The translations under genes were made by a program, and so were the position numbers. A stretch of DNA of 64,000 nt, taken from contig NC_088321.1 of the NCBI RefSeq assembly GCF_910592395.1, positions 7,316,001 through 7,380,000 on the forward strand, in the 5' to 3' direction. Source of the stretch: Lineus longissimus. Lineage: Eukaryota > Nemertea > Pilidiophora > Heteronemertea > Lineidae. Each line of letters starts with the position of its first letter. Position 1 is the first letter of the stretch. Below the pieces are notes generated by a model. The model saw only the letters and a list, made by a program, of their open reading frames with translations, ran no database searches and was not told the origin of the DNA. This document shows positions 21,301 to 32,300 of this stretch, one piece after another.

Positions 21301-24300
21301 TTATTTGGCACTTGAAGAAGTCCGATAATCTCTCAGCATGGCTTGTGAGTGTTCACTCGTGAGGTGGCGGAGTGGTTCCCATGTATCATCTTGTGGACCG
21401 TCATAGCCAACCCACTTCACTCGATATTCGAGAACACCCTTATTTTTTCGGTGCTTGTAGATCTTCTCGACTATACCTGAAATATGTTTGGAAAAAGTTG
21501 TTAAGAGATACCAGAACAAAAATTGCATTCATTGACATTTAATGATGAGTTCTGCTGTATTTGCCAAATCCCCTAAGACCTTTCTTGCAGCAACCACAAC
21601 AATATGTTTTTGCTACAATATTGAAGCTGCCTGTATATCACTATTTCATTGAAGGAATTCATAATTCTTTGTCATATATTGTACCGGTAAAATGACTTTT
21701 GATGCTTATTATTGCAAAAAAAGGGATAATTTTTTAGGCCAAATATGTGATTTAAACCATTTCACAAACACTTCGTCCATACTGGATTAAGATTGGATGC
21801 ATGGAATAATCTACCATTGGTTGGACTCTAGGAATAAGAATCCTAAAATGTACCTTGGTTCGAAGCTGTAAGTTTGGCTACATCTTCGCTTAATTGCTCA
21901 TCCGCATCCTAGAAGAGTGAATAGAAATGGTTTGAATAAAATGTTTCAATGTTTGTAGTGAGGTTAGAAAGAATAGCAACAAATTGCGATCAATATAATG
22001 TAGCTATTTAATGAAGAGATTTAAAACAATGATCAAATCAATGTTTTAAACATGAATAAGGATAATTTAGAAAACACTTCTGCTCCTACCAGTTTCGCTG
22101 ACTTCTTCTTTCTCATGCCAACCCTGGATTTTGTGTTCTTCATCCGAACTCCCAATTCCTCCTCCCTGCTGACTCCTAAAGATTAGAAAAATAATGATGA
22201 GCACAATAATGGTTACTTCACATGGTAAAAGTGCTATTCAAAAGTTGCCTTTATCATGAAAATAACTGTTGGCCAGTGCCAATCATGTTACCACTGTACC
22301 TAAACTAATAGATGTCTCTCACCACTTAATATATATAATCATCTTTATTCATGTAAATTAAATTACATTACAAATGTGCAAAAGTGCAAGTGCAACAAAA
22401 GTACAAAAAGTGATGACAAAGAAATGAAAGACCCTCCCAATCCCTACATATAAGGCATAGACATTTACAGGGCTACCCAGTACAGAGTACCCCAAGAATT
22501 ACATTCATATTATCGATATCTATCCTCGAAAGTGTGTCTCCATACATTAAAAAATCTCTGATAACAGCAGCAGTTTGCTGCAGTCTATAAAACTCCGCCT
22601 TTAAAGGTACCTTGAAAGTTGGAGGAACGTGGTTCCTGGGTATATCTAACTCACTAGCCAAGTGTGAGGGTGTATTTGATACATTGGAGCCACTGCCATT
22701 CAAAGAAAGCGAACTCGCAAGATTAACATAGATATTGGAATTGTTTACAGCCTTACGATAAAAGTTTAAAAATCTGTTTTGTAACAATGTTTTTATTGAA
22801 CAGGTATCTCATATTAGTGGCAAAAGGGCACAATGAGTCCGAGGGTGAAGTCTGCATAATTTCCGCACCGCTTTTCTCCATGCTGTATATAATACGCCTA
22901 CTACTTTATTATTTAAATCCTTCAGGACTGTACCATAGAGTGACATGCAATATGAGTAAAAAAGTTTGATTTTTGTTTCAAAATTGCAAACATAAATCTT
23001 TGATATGAGGACATTTACCCGCCTATTGAAATCTGATACTGTTTTATGTATGTCTTGATTATTTACCCTCAGTCCAATTAAGTTTCCTAAATGGAGAGCA
23101 GTAGCTTCAGCAGTTACAGGAATACCCTGAAAAGTGATAACTATTGGTATAAGATTTCCACCACCTGGTTCCAGACAGAAATATAACAACTGACAAGTTT
23201 AGAAGGGGCAGTGTTGTAGTTTTCTGCGGCATCTCGCTTGATGAAAACAAATAAAGGAAACAATGTTAATATTTTCCCACACAGCACATTGTACTTACTT
23301 GGGTTCACCGACTTCTTGAACGCACTGCCCTTGTTATCCTGAAAGACATTGTAAAATGATCGGTATATCAGTATGTAAACAAAAGTATCTTCGAAGTATG
23401 CTGCATTTTGTGAATTGCCCAAAGTACAATTTCAATGGTTCACCAAGACTCTGATTGCATTGAACAGATTATGAAGATGAATTGTGTCTTTTTCTAGATG
23501 AAGGTTATTAAAAAACAGTGCAAGAAAAACAGAACAGGCCATAGTTAATTCTTCTACTTCCAGATTATGCGAAAACACAAAAGTGCACATGTACATGTAT
23601 GAATGAATGAGGAAATGACACACAGGGTAGGTCATATTGTCACAGGTAATCAGACAAAAAATGAAAATATGTTACAGTATGAGACCAATGGATCTTTTTT
23701 CAAAATTGCTCTTGGTGATAATATGTTGTAAAGGTACAGATAATATACTTACTCGAATGGAAGATTTCTTTGAAAATACTGCTGGTCGTGGCATAGGCAA
23801 GGGTAAAACTGGAGCAACTCCAAGCCCACCTCCCGCAAGGTAATTGAGCATGGCTGGATAAAAACAAGTAAGAAAGAATTAATTGCACCGCAATGATTGA
23901 GGAATATCTCTAACAATAATCGTAAGCAATGCTCTGACGTAACTGGGACGGCGGAGTGGTGACCATTGCACTACAAAACCTAACGTTTTCAAATAACACC
24001 TCAATATAAATGCTTACCTGTAGCACTGCCACTGGGTTGAACTTCACTGGTGTTTGTCAATGGTAGAGATTCTTCTTCATCTATGCTGAGGGTGTCTTCA
24101 TCATCCATCACCGGTACCTGTGGCATACTGCAAATGTAACACAGTGTCATTGTTTTACATAAATGCACGAACCAAGTACTTCAACCCTTAATGAACAAGA
24201 GGCTAATAAGCAAAGATGTCAAATGTCGCATGATACCAGCTTAAAATCATTTTTGGGCAAATATTTGTGCCCATTTTCTCAGTTTTTGTAGTAAATACAT

Positions 24301-26351
24301 GTTTACTGGCCTCGAATTTAACAAAGGGCACCGCAATAAGGTGGACATTGCCCATTTAATGACATTTGTGTTATGATATTTATCACATTGACCGAAGTAT
24401 CTGTCACCATTGAAGATCAGGTCAGTGTGATGATGCTTCTACTACTAGCAAATGTAGTTAACAGGGACCCTCACCTAGAGGTCATAACGAAAGACCAACG
24501 ACAACGACAGCTCATCAAGTTGATCTCAGCTCTTGTTTATTGTCTCTCTGTCTCTTTAGTCATGTAAACTGAAAATACAAACGTTACAACGTGTACTACT
24601 AGTACTAGTGCAATAGGGAAAGGTTATAAAATAAATTGTCACATTCAAGTCACATCCACTGTCTTCAGACGTTTTCGTTTTGAACAGATGGTGCTGCCAT
24701 CTACACTTAGCTGGCCCAGTTATAGTATGACAGGTATTTCTTCAAATTATAGGCCTCCAACACACTTACAAGTTAGCCAACACATTCAGTACTGAGAATA
24801 TGGTATGATGATACAAAATAGGCCTGTCTTACAAGGTTTAGTTATAAACAGGATGAAAACGATCAAGACTTCAACCCTGTACATCACGTGACCATGCCAA
24901 ACTGAGTCCTGGACCACACCTTACTTTCAAAGTAATTATTTATAATACTACATGAGTCAATAGGTTTTCTAAACCACACTTATAGAATGATTTAACTTAA
25001 CTCTTACCTCCTATATATGGACTGTAAGTAGCAGTTAGCTGTTCAAAATTACAAGCTTTGTCCATACAAAAACTATTCTGTGTCAATTTCTCCAAGAAGC
25101 CAATGGTTGGTGACCACCAAAACCAGTGACGCCATAAACAACCCCTAAAACAAAAGAGCACTCAAGGTGCCAAATATAAAAATGACTGCTGGTCGTTACA
25201 GAGGTGTCGGATGACATTTCTTCAGCAGCATAATGTGGTTGTTCAGGTAAGGTACTAGATATGAAGAGTGCATGTAAAAGCACAGAGGTACATCGGTTGC
25301 TTAGTTTTTTGGTAATTAAAGCCCAAGGATCCAGCAATGGTCTCGCACACAACCACGCCTTGTGAAAGTTCCTCAAAACTGACATGACTTTGGAAAATTG
25401 AACTTACATGTTTAACACAAACTTTAAATACGTAATCACTGCCAGGAGTTCTGCCATCTTTGCCTTCCCCGTGCTCCCCATAGAGCGTAGTATTTGCAGT
25501 CCATCGGGTAGGCCATGAACAGTGACCACCCCTTTGTGGTGATCGCTGTAAGGGAAACGAGCCCTACCAGTGGAAGCGCCTGTCCAGTTATACAAAATAT
25601 ATGAATTAAAATTGACAATGAATAGGATTCAACAAGTGATGCAAATCAATTCATCTTTGATTCAATTTGTCACTGATGACATCGTTACAACCAAAATATC
25701 AAAGGTAGTGACAAGCAATCTTTACCAATTTACCTAGGTACTTAGCTTTTTTATGAAATAAATTACCGGAATTCACATAAAATTCACAATGGAAGATTTT
25801 TTTATAAAATAAATAGAAATGTGACATACTTTGGGAAAAATACACATACTGAAGTAGCATGAACATGGTGCGTCAATATGCAATATAAGGGCCTCTCGAA
25901 CCTTCTTTTCAAGGTCTTCAGTTTCACCCAAAGTGCTGGTTCCAACTGCAGCCTGGGTATACAATACATCTGAAAGTTAAGGACGACAATAATTTGTAAG
26001 ATTTTAGAATATGGCAGCAATAAAACTTAAAAAGACAAACCATAAGCTTTAAAAATAGGAATAAACTGATAGGTTCAAGACCTAGTTAGCATGTGTGCCT
26101 GAACACAATCATTGTGCAATAAGGTTAATAAGTACCATACGAGCTCCTCTACACAAAGCAAACCATTTCCTTTTCAATGACGCATAGGTGCAATTAGAAA
26201 TCGACTAGCAATGATTAGTGAACAAACTTTAGACAGTGCTTACCAGATCTATAGTTGAGACGGAAATTTGTCACATTACTGGGGCACTCTCCCAGGAAGA
26301 CTTTTCCTTTCCCATTGCCCAGGGCCACATCTTTCCCCGACTTCACGTCTC
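21301..26351 (-). CDS. Chromodomain protein, eight linked exons, 5' end unresolved
   Basis: Reading leftwards, exons at about 26351-26244, 25969-25850, 25579-25408, 24127-24018, 23853-23753, 23338-23299, 22175-22090, 21908-21854 and 21476-21301 have GT/AG borders. Every junction from 26244 down to the stop keeps frame, which random pairing would rarely do. The first listed exon is less certain at its acceptor. The product ends in a chromodomain, IVEKIYKHRKNKGVLEYRVK followed by WVGYDGPQDDTWEP, which in this family usually binds methylated histone tails. Before it come Lys/Arg-rich NLS-like exons (MRKKKSAK), an acidic Asp/Glu segment (MDDEDTLSIDEEES) and an N-terminal globular part (KGVVTVHGLPDGLQIL) I do not recognise. 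Aromatic cage positions are only partly canonical. A CR1/L2-like fragment lies in the intron between 22175 and 23299. A nuclear, chromatin-associated role is inferred. Confidence 0.75.
22320..23190 (-). mobile_element. 5'-truncated CR1/L2-like non-LTR retrotransposon, RT C-terminus and tail
   Basis: Reading leftwards, frames at 23189-22809 and 22787-22473 give the C-terminal RT region: LHLGNLIG, SYCMSLYGTVL, AWRKAVRKLCRLHPRTHC and LLPLI, then a Ser/Asn-rich tail. The order SYC-x-LYG ... W-KA-R-L-LP-TH is characteristic of animal non-LTR elements. A frame break separates the two pieces. The fragment sits in an intron of the chromodomain gene, on the same strand. Confidence 0.75.
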
Positions 26352-26814
26352 AACTAAGGAGGAAGACATCCGTTCCGTAAGTCCCCAGTTCTTGACACTT
26401 CAAAATTGAAAACAGCCAGGATTGAGAAATAAAAGAAAAAGCTCTGAAAAGAAGCAGGGTAGAACTTAAACAGGTCATGTAAACTTTTCACAGTATGCCT
26501 AATTGTTCATGCAACTGAGTATTTTAGACAATCTGAGAATATTTTTGGGTTTCAGAATTATGCAATAATATTAATAAATATTGTTCACTGACTGCAACAG
26601 AGAGATCAGGAGCAGAAATCTGATGGCACACAAAGGTTGTGGCATAAGGCTGCATTAAGTTGCATTGAGAGCACTGCCACCAATATCTTACTCACAATTT
26701 CAATGGTGAACACATCAACACATCTTAAAGTACTACACAATTGGGTGTCATACTGGGTAAGCAATTTGCTTAAAATGTATTTGAAGTAAAATAGCAGTAC
26801 TTACAGCTTCATCC

Positions 26815-26990
26815 AATTTTCTCCAAAGAAATTCTACCCTGGCCATCCTCTCCCTTTCATTCGTTGGTCGTACGTCCAATAGTTCCCTTTTATCTTGGTA
26901 GCCTTTTTTGGCCGTGGCAGAAAGGGCATTCCACTCCTTGGCCCAAGTCCGAAATTGTTCACCAGGAGAGGTTTACCTGATGGATAGAAG
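26815..26990 (-). CDS. Probable exon of unknown function (W/K-rich, HMG- or SANT-like pattern)
   Basis: Reading leftwards, one frame is open to a clean donor (GCT|GTAAGT): EQFRTWAKEWNALSATAKKG, then YQDKRELLDVRPTNERERMA, ending FLWRKLDEA. The spacing of aromatic and basic residues looks like a helical DNA-binding or accessory domain. A TAA lies just upstream in this frame, close to the only nearby acceptor-like site, so either the acceptor is misplaced or the exon is damaged. It lies between the homeodomain-like exon and the chromodomain gene on the same strand. Its phase does not match the next exon at 26351 directly, so membership of the same gene is tentative. Confidence 0.45.
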
Positions 26991-27572
26991 ATTGACAGGT
27001 TCACAAGTTATCCTACGTCTTTTCCAGCACCAGAAAACTGTTGCTGGTCATGGAATACTACTTTTAAACTATTGAACACTAATTTTCTGAAATGAGGAGA
27101 AATATTCACCTTTCATGGTTTTATTTTATCTTTAATAAATATGTTGTATGCGCTTGGTTTTCTCTTCTATATCGTGCCGAGGCGAACAGGTGTCTTTGAA
27201 GTGAAGGTGAAGTACTGAAATTGATAAAATGAAACAAATCATTGTGCATGTTATTCTGCAGTCTGCAATTGTACCATCCTCTTTTAAAAACTCACATTGA
27301 AAAGTGTACAATTGCAGATTTCTGGTAAAGGCATTGTTTTTGTAGTTAAGGCAATCATCAACAATATATGGTTATCATATTTAAACGGTGCCAAGAGTAT
27401 CATTGAGAGTGGTGATTAGATATCCAGATGAAAAAGAATGTCAAATGTTTCTAGGACAAACAGGTCTCAGCAATCCCACAGAAGTGATATTTTCAGAGAC
27501 AGCTGTCACATTATTTGGATTTAACTAAATCCTAAAACTTCAAAAACTATTCTGATTTAATATGAAACATAC

Positions 27573-27738
27573 CTTCACATTCTTGTACATCAAACCCAAT
27601 TCTTTCGCAACCTCTTCAATTTTGCTATGATTATACTTTTGGTAGTTTTCAAACCATCTTTGTAGTACTGAATTAATTACTTTCGCTGATGATCTGTGAA
27701 TTTTACTCGAGATCAGGAAGAAATATGCTGAAATGAAG
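27573..27738 (-). CDS. Homeodomain-like exon (helices 1-3, cut before the WF motif)
   Basis: Reading leftwards from an acceptor near 27738, the frame gives SSKIHRSSAKVINSVLQRWF, ENYQKYNHSKIEEVAKELGL and MYKNVK, then the donor GTATG. This fits a homeodomain: L-x-x-WFE-N-x-Y in helix 1, IEEVAKELGL in helix 2 and the start of helix 3. The intron falls just before the expected VWFxNRR, a common intron position in homeobox genes. I could not find the exon carrying WFxNRR. The exon is co-oriented with, and upstream of, the chromodomain gene. It may be the N-terminal DNA-binding part of that gene or a separate remnant. Confidence 0.55.
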
Positions 27739-28439
27739 AAGTGTGTAGCGGTAAAGGGCTTATATATTTGTCACCGTATAAACGTCGCAACTCTGAACTC
27801 AAACCGGAACCCAAAGACTAAACCAACTAAGATATCTTTTTACATTATTTATTACCCACGTCACTCTAACTTCTTATCTTCAACCGACACTGAAACATTA
27901 TAAAATTATGTGCACAACAAAGTATCAACAAGAGTTGATATGAAAGAATCTTACCACACTATGAGACCAAGGGTGAAGGCAACTAATCGTGATCTAAAAT
28001 GCTCTGGCACTTTTCAAGAGAACGTCTTGTTTAGCTACAGAGTGCGGAGGATGGATTTCTGGATCTGCCAGGACTCACTCAAAACATCTAAACATCATCA
28101 TTTATACTTAATTACACACACCCCTAATGGGTAAATAGCCCAGCCCAAATATCAGGCTCTGAGCCAACTAGCACTCAATATTTAAAGAAACAACCAATCA
28201 GCACACAGCTGTATCAATACAAGATTACTAGACAGGGCCTAGGGCAGGGGCCTAGTAACCAGCTGCTCATCAGGAAGTTCATAAAAGGGGTCAAACAGCT
28301 TAACAGAGAGAGATTACAAAACAATGGAAATGAGCAATTAAGAAGAAAGGTGTTGTAACTTATAATGGTTAACGATACTGGGTGTCTGGGTTCACCAGGG
28401 CCTGGGAAGAACACAGAAATAATAATTATAGCTAGGTTT

Positions 28440-29295
28440 AGTAGGCAATTCCTAATATTAATAATAATAATAATAATACGAGTCTTATATAGCGCAGTAT
28501 CCAACCATTAACTGGCCGCTCAAAGCGCTTGATAGGCCTCTTTAAAAAGCAAATGTTTCAGTTGTCCCTTGAAAGATAACAGAGAGCTGCAGTTCCTAAC
28601 AGTTGAAGGAAGTTTGTTCCACAGCTGAGGGGCTCCAATTGAAAATGCTCTACCACCGACTGACATGACATTGGTCTTTGGGATAGACAGAAGAACGGCC
28701 GATGAAGAGCGCAGAGTTCGAGAAACGGTATGAACGGAGAGAAGTTCTGAAAGGTATTGGGGAGCAAGTTGGTGAAGACACTTGTAAGTAAGAAGGAGAA
28801 CCTTGTACTTGACGCGCTGTTGCACAGGAAGCCAATGTAGAGACCTGAGTACTGGGGAAATGGAAGATCGTTTCTTGGTCTTGGTAATTAGGCGAGCGGC
28901 AGAATTTTGTGCCTTCTGTAGGGGTATAATTGTTGAATTGGGACAACCAAGGAAAAGGGAATTACAGAAATCCAGGCGAGATATTACAAGAGCCTGGACA
29001 TATAACCTGGTGGTATTGGAGTTAGATATTTTCTGATTTTACGAATGTGAAAATTGGTGGCCCGTACACATGTGTTAATGTGTTCTTTGAAATTGAAATC
29101 ACGGTCCAAGATCACACCCAAATCTCTTGCAGAAACAGAAGAATATACATTTGCATCAATGATACGGATGGCGGGGAGATTAATAGTGCTGCTGAACCTG
29201 CGGGAACAGATTAGCAGAATCTCGGTCTTGTCGCCATTACAGCTAAGAAAGTTGTCACAAAACGGATCTTGGAAGTTGACTGAAGGCTACCGCAG
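28440..29295 (-). mobile_element. CR1/L2-like non-LTR retrotransposon 3' fragment
   Basis: Reading leftwards from about 29270: NGDKTEILLICSRRF, SARDLGVILDRDF, ISRLDFCNSLFLGCPNS, QNSAARLITKTKKRSSISPV, LRSLHWLPVQQRVKYKVLLL and GGRAFSIGAPQLWNKLP. These are the standard successive blocks of the CR1/L2-type RT C-terminal region. One stop and frame changes are present upstream, for example near 28990, so it is dead. The left end carries GCGCTATATAAGACTCG followed by an (ATT)n tract at about 28458-28480, the usual microsatellite-like 3' tail. Confidence 0.85.
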
Positions 29296-29329
29296 CTGTT
29301 GGCAATGATTTTTGGTACTTAAATGCATG

Positions 29330-32300
29330 ATCGAACATGTTCAGGGGGATAACGTTATTCCCTCTTAACATGTTATAGCCTATATATATTTCATTTTAAA
29401 CTGCTTAAGTTTGAAGAAACCAAGAAAATCAAGAGTCATGACATGACATAATATAGCCTAGAGTGTATATAGAGGGCGTCTCCCTCACAAAATGCCGCAT
29501 CTCCTTGGCCTACCATGCAGAGCAAATAGGCCTAGGCTATGCGACCTAACTTCACGACAATTTTTAGGCAATGTCAACTCTTCGGTATCTTTGATCAATA
29601 GAATCCTTCCTGGCAAAGAGGATGCGTTGGGATGCCTTATATGGTGGGCGGTCAACAGTACACACAACACACACGTGCACATACTACTGTACAATTATAA
29701 CCTGTACGCTAGCGCTACCAGTGTACCACGTGGACCAATATGTCACAGTCATTCCGTTCTACAGATCGAAACGAACTTTTGAACATTTTGGTTACTTTAG
29801 TAATAGGCCAAGACTTATGGAATAAAAACTTACGAAGTAGAGTGCAGGAGTAAAAACACAGGTAAATACACGGTAAAAAAGCGGGATTTGCGAAAAGCAC
29901 TGAAGAATAAACCTCGTTTACGGTTTGTTGATTTTGGTATTGCGCAACCCGCTAGTGCGCGATGATCAGGAAGGTTATCCACGTGCTCGAAAATAATCAA
30001 AGAAGGAATTATTACCATAAAAATGAATTGGAAGTATACAATCTTTAAAACCAAACTCGCAAAGAATACTGCCAAAATTCAAGGAATGAAATCAGTGACT
30101 TACGAAACTATGCCTCACATTCAAGAGACATTTAACATATAAAATATTTCCGTTCATTCGCCAGGAGGTTTGCAGAAAATATGTGGTATCTTCTTCAATA
30201 GAAATTGTACATCGTTGTTACAGTCGGGTCGGTAAACGTACCCGGACGCCCCGGACGAAGTGCTCAATCGCACCCCAAATCACCCACAGTCAACACCATT
30301 CTTCTTGTGTTGTCAGTGGGCGGGAGGGGGGGAGATGTCAGGCTATTGAGGGCTGTTGAGCTCTTATCAACTACACGTGCTTGTGGTCAACGTAACTAGC
30401 TTTCGGGGGAGGGGTGGCCAAGGTGGTATCCAGTAACGGGAAGGAGCAGATGTGATACAAGACCACTTTCCCTACCACTACCACCCCCCCCCCCCCCCGC
30501 CCCATCACTCCTCACCTACAGCCCCGTTCCGGAGGGTTCGTATATCTGGCCTATAATGGATCAGGGTGCGGCTGTATACGTATGATCGGGGTGGTGATTC
30601 CGGTTTGTCTAAGGACACAATATAAGGGTTGAAGCCGGGCAAAAGACCAGCAAGTCCATGGAGCGTTCCATCTGTTACTGGAATAAATAATTGATTATTG
30701 ACGCTACTACTAAGGGGTAGCGCCAGGTCAACAGCGGCAACACACACTGAAAAGGCTAGTAGGGGGCGGAGGCGGGGATGGGGGTGGCGGGGGCAGGGGC
30801 TGGCGGCATTAGCCTTGATCCCGATGCCTATGTAGGACATGGGCAATGCAGAAACTAATTTTATATTCCGGGTTAAAAACAGGGCCGTATTTACTAGATA
30901 GGGGGTGGGTGACTGACCTCAGGCATCGCCGACCGAGAAACGTGTTTGTCCTGAAGATTAATGGTTTTGTCTTGGTGTCTCAACCGCTCCAAGAGATCAT
31001 GCCCTAGTCCCATGACAAAAATATGACAAAAAATATGGACCCGAATGATGGGAGGACCACGCATCGCCCAGTGGTCCACCATGCAGTCAATAAAAATCAT
31101 GACGAGATATGGCGAGACGGTTTAAGAGCTAACAATATATCTCCGCGGCCGAGATATACGCAGGCGCATACATTCATGTAGTGGATCATCGTTAACAAAT
31201 GTTCAACAAAATATCTTGGAATATGAAGATACGTATCCTGAGCGCTTCATACAGAGAGACGAACCCTTACAGAAAACGCTTCGTTACGATTAACATATCC
31301 TGAATCGGGTGCATCCACGGTGATCTCAAATAATAAAGTGAGGATAGATTCCAAGAACGGTTGCCAAAAGTGGGTGTCATGATTAATATTATCATATAGG
31401 CGAGCTCTGCAAATCGGCAAAATGGTTCATGTGCACGAACTTCTGTATTAAGAAACTTCGCGGTTGAACACCGCATAAACCAAAGATAGACGGATGTGTG
31501 ACCATAGCAAATCGAGTCATGCAGACCATTGCATTATGAAGTAGGCATAGTTTTCCACTAGGCGATCGGCTAACGGCGAAACAATGGGTTCGGGAGCACA
31601 AAGAAGCTGATACAAATGGCTGATTTGTCCGATTTTTTAAACGGAATTCCGCGGCCAGTTAATTACATGTACGTGGATCGCAACTTACATCTGCGAGCAT
31701 TCAAACCGGTGATCTGGCTGTTCCCACCTCCAACCAAGACATGAGTTGATTAGCCAGACAGGTTCGCCATATCATGGATGTGGTATTGGTAAGTTGACTG
31801 GTCCATTTAGTTTTTCACGTTGATCATCAATTTCTCCATCAGGGGATGAAGATTTTGCACGTTGTGCCGCTCATAGTGGTTGCCAACAGCGCATTATTTG
31901 ATATCCCACAAAGTATATGATATTGATCACACGGGCTGGTCATGGGTACGAAATTCTAACACAAGGACGATGTTCCGAAATATTTCGAAGTTAAACACGA
32001 CCATGAGGTATATATTTTTGAAAATAATTGACTGGACTGGACGAGTATATGTATAGTGTTTGTCAAAGAGTTTAAAAGGTAAATATTGTCCGTTTGTTAT
32101 TGCATTTCAACTCTTAACAAAGGTTTGGTTTTTCAAACTTGGAGGGAGGGTATTTGCAATCTGCTGTTTTATTTTTTTCTCCGGTGAACTCATCGTTGAC
32201 AGTTTAAATCACTTTTGAATTCACTTCAACTACGATCCATGATTGCTTGCACCGTGAGTTCAGGCCTTATACATCAAAGTAATTTTTATGTTCATGGTAC

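Noticed and set aside
25083-25385. 100-codon minus-strand frame inside the chromodomain gene
   Set aside because: It lies within an intron of the in-frame exon chain and has no matching splice sites or recognised motif.
28458-28480. CRISPR-like or regulatory repeat at an (AAT)n run
   Set aside because: It is the microsatellite 3' tail of the CR1/L2-like fragment; no spacer-repeat structure exists anywhere in the window.
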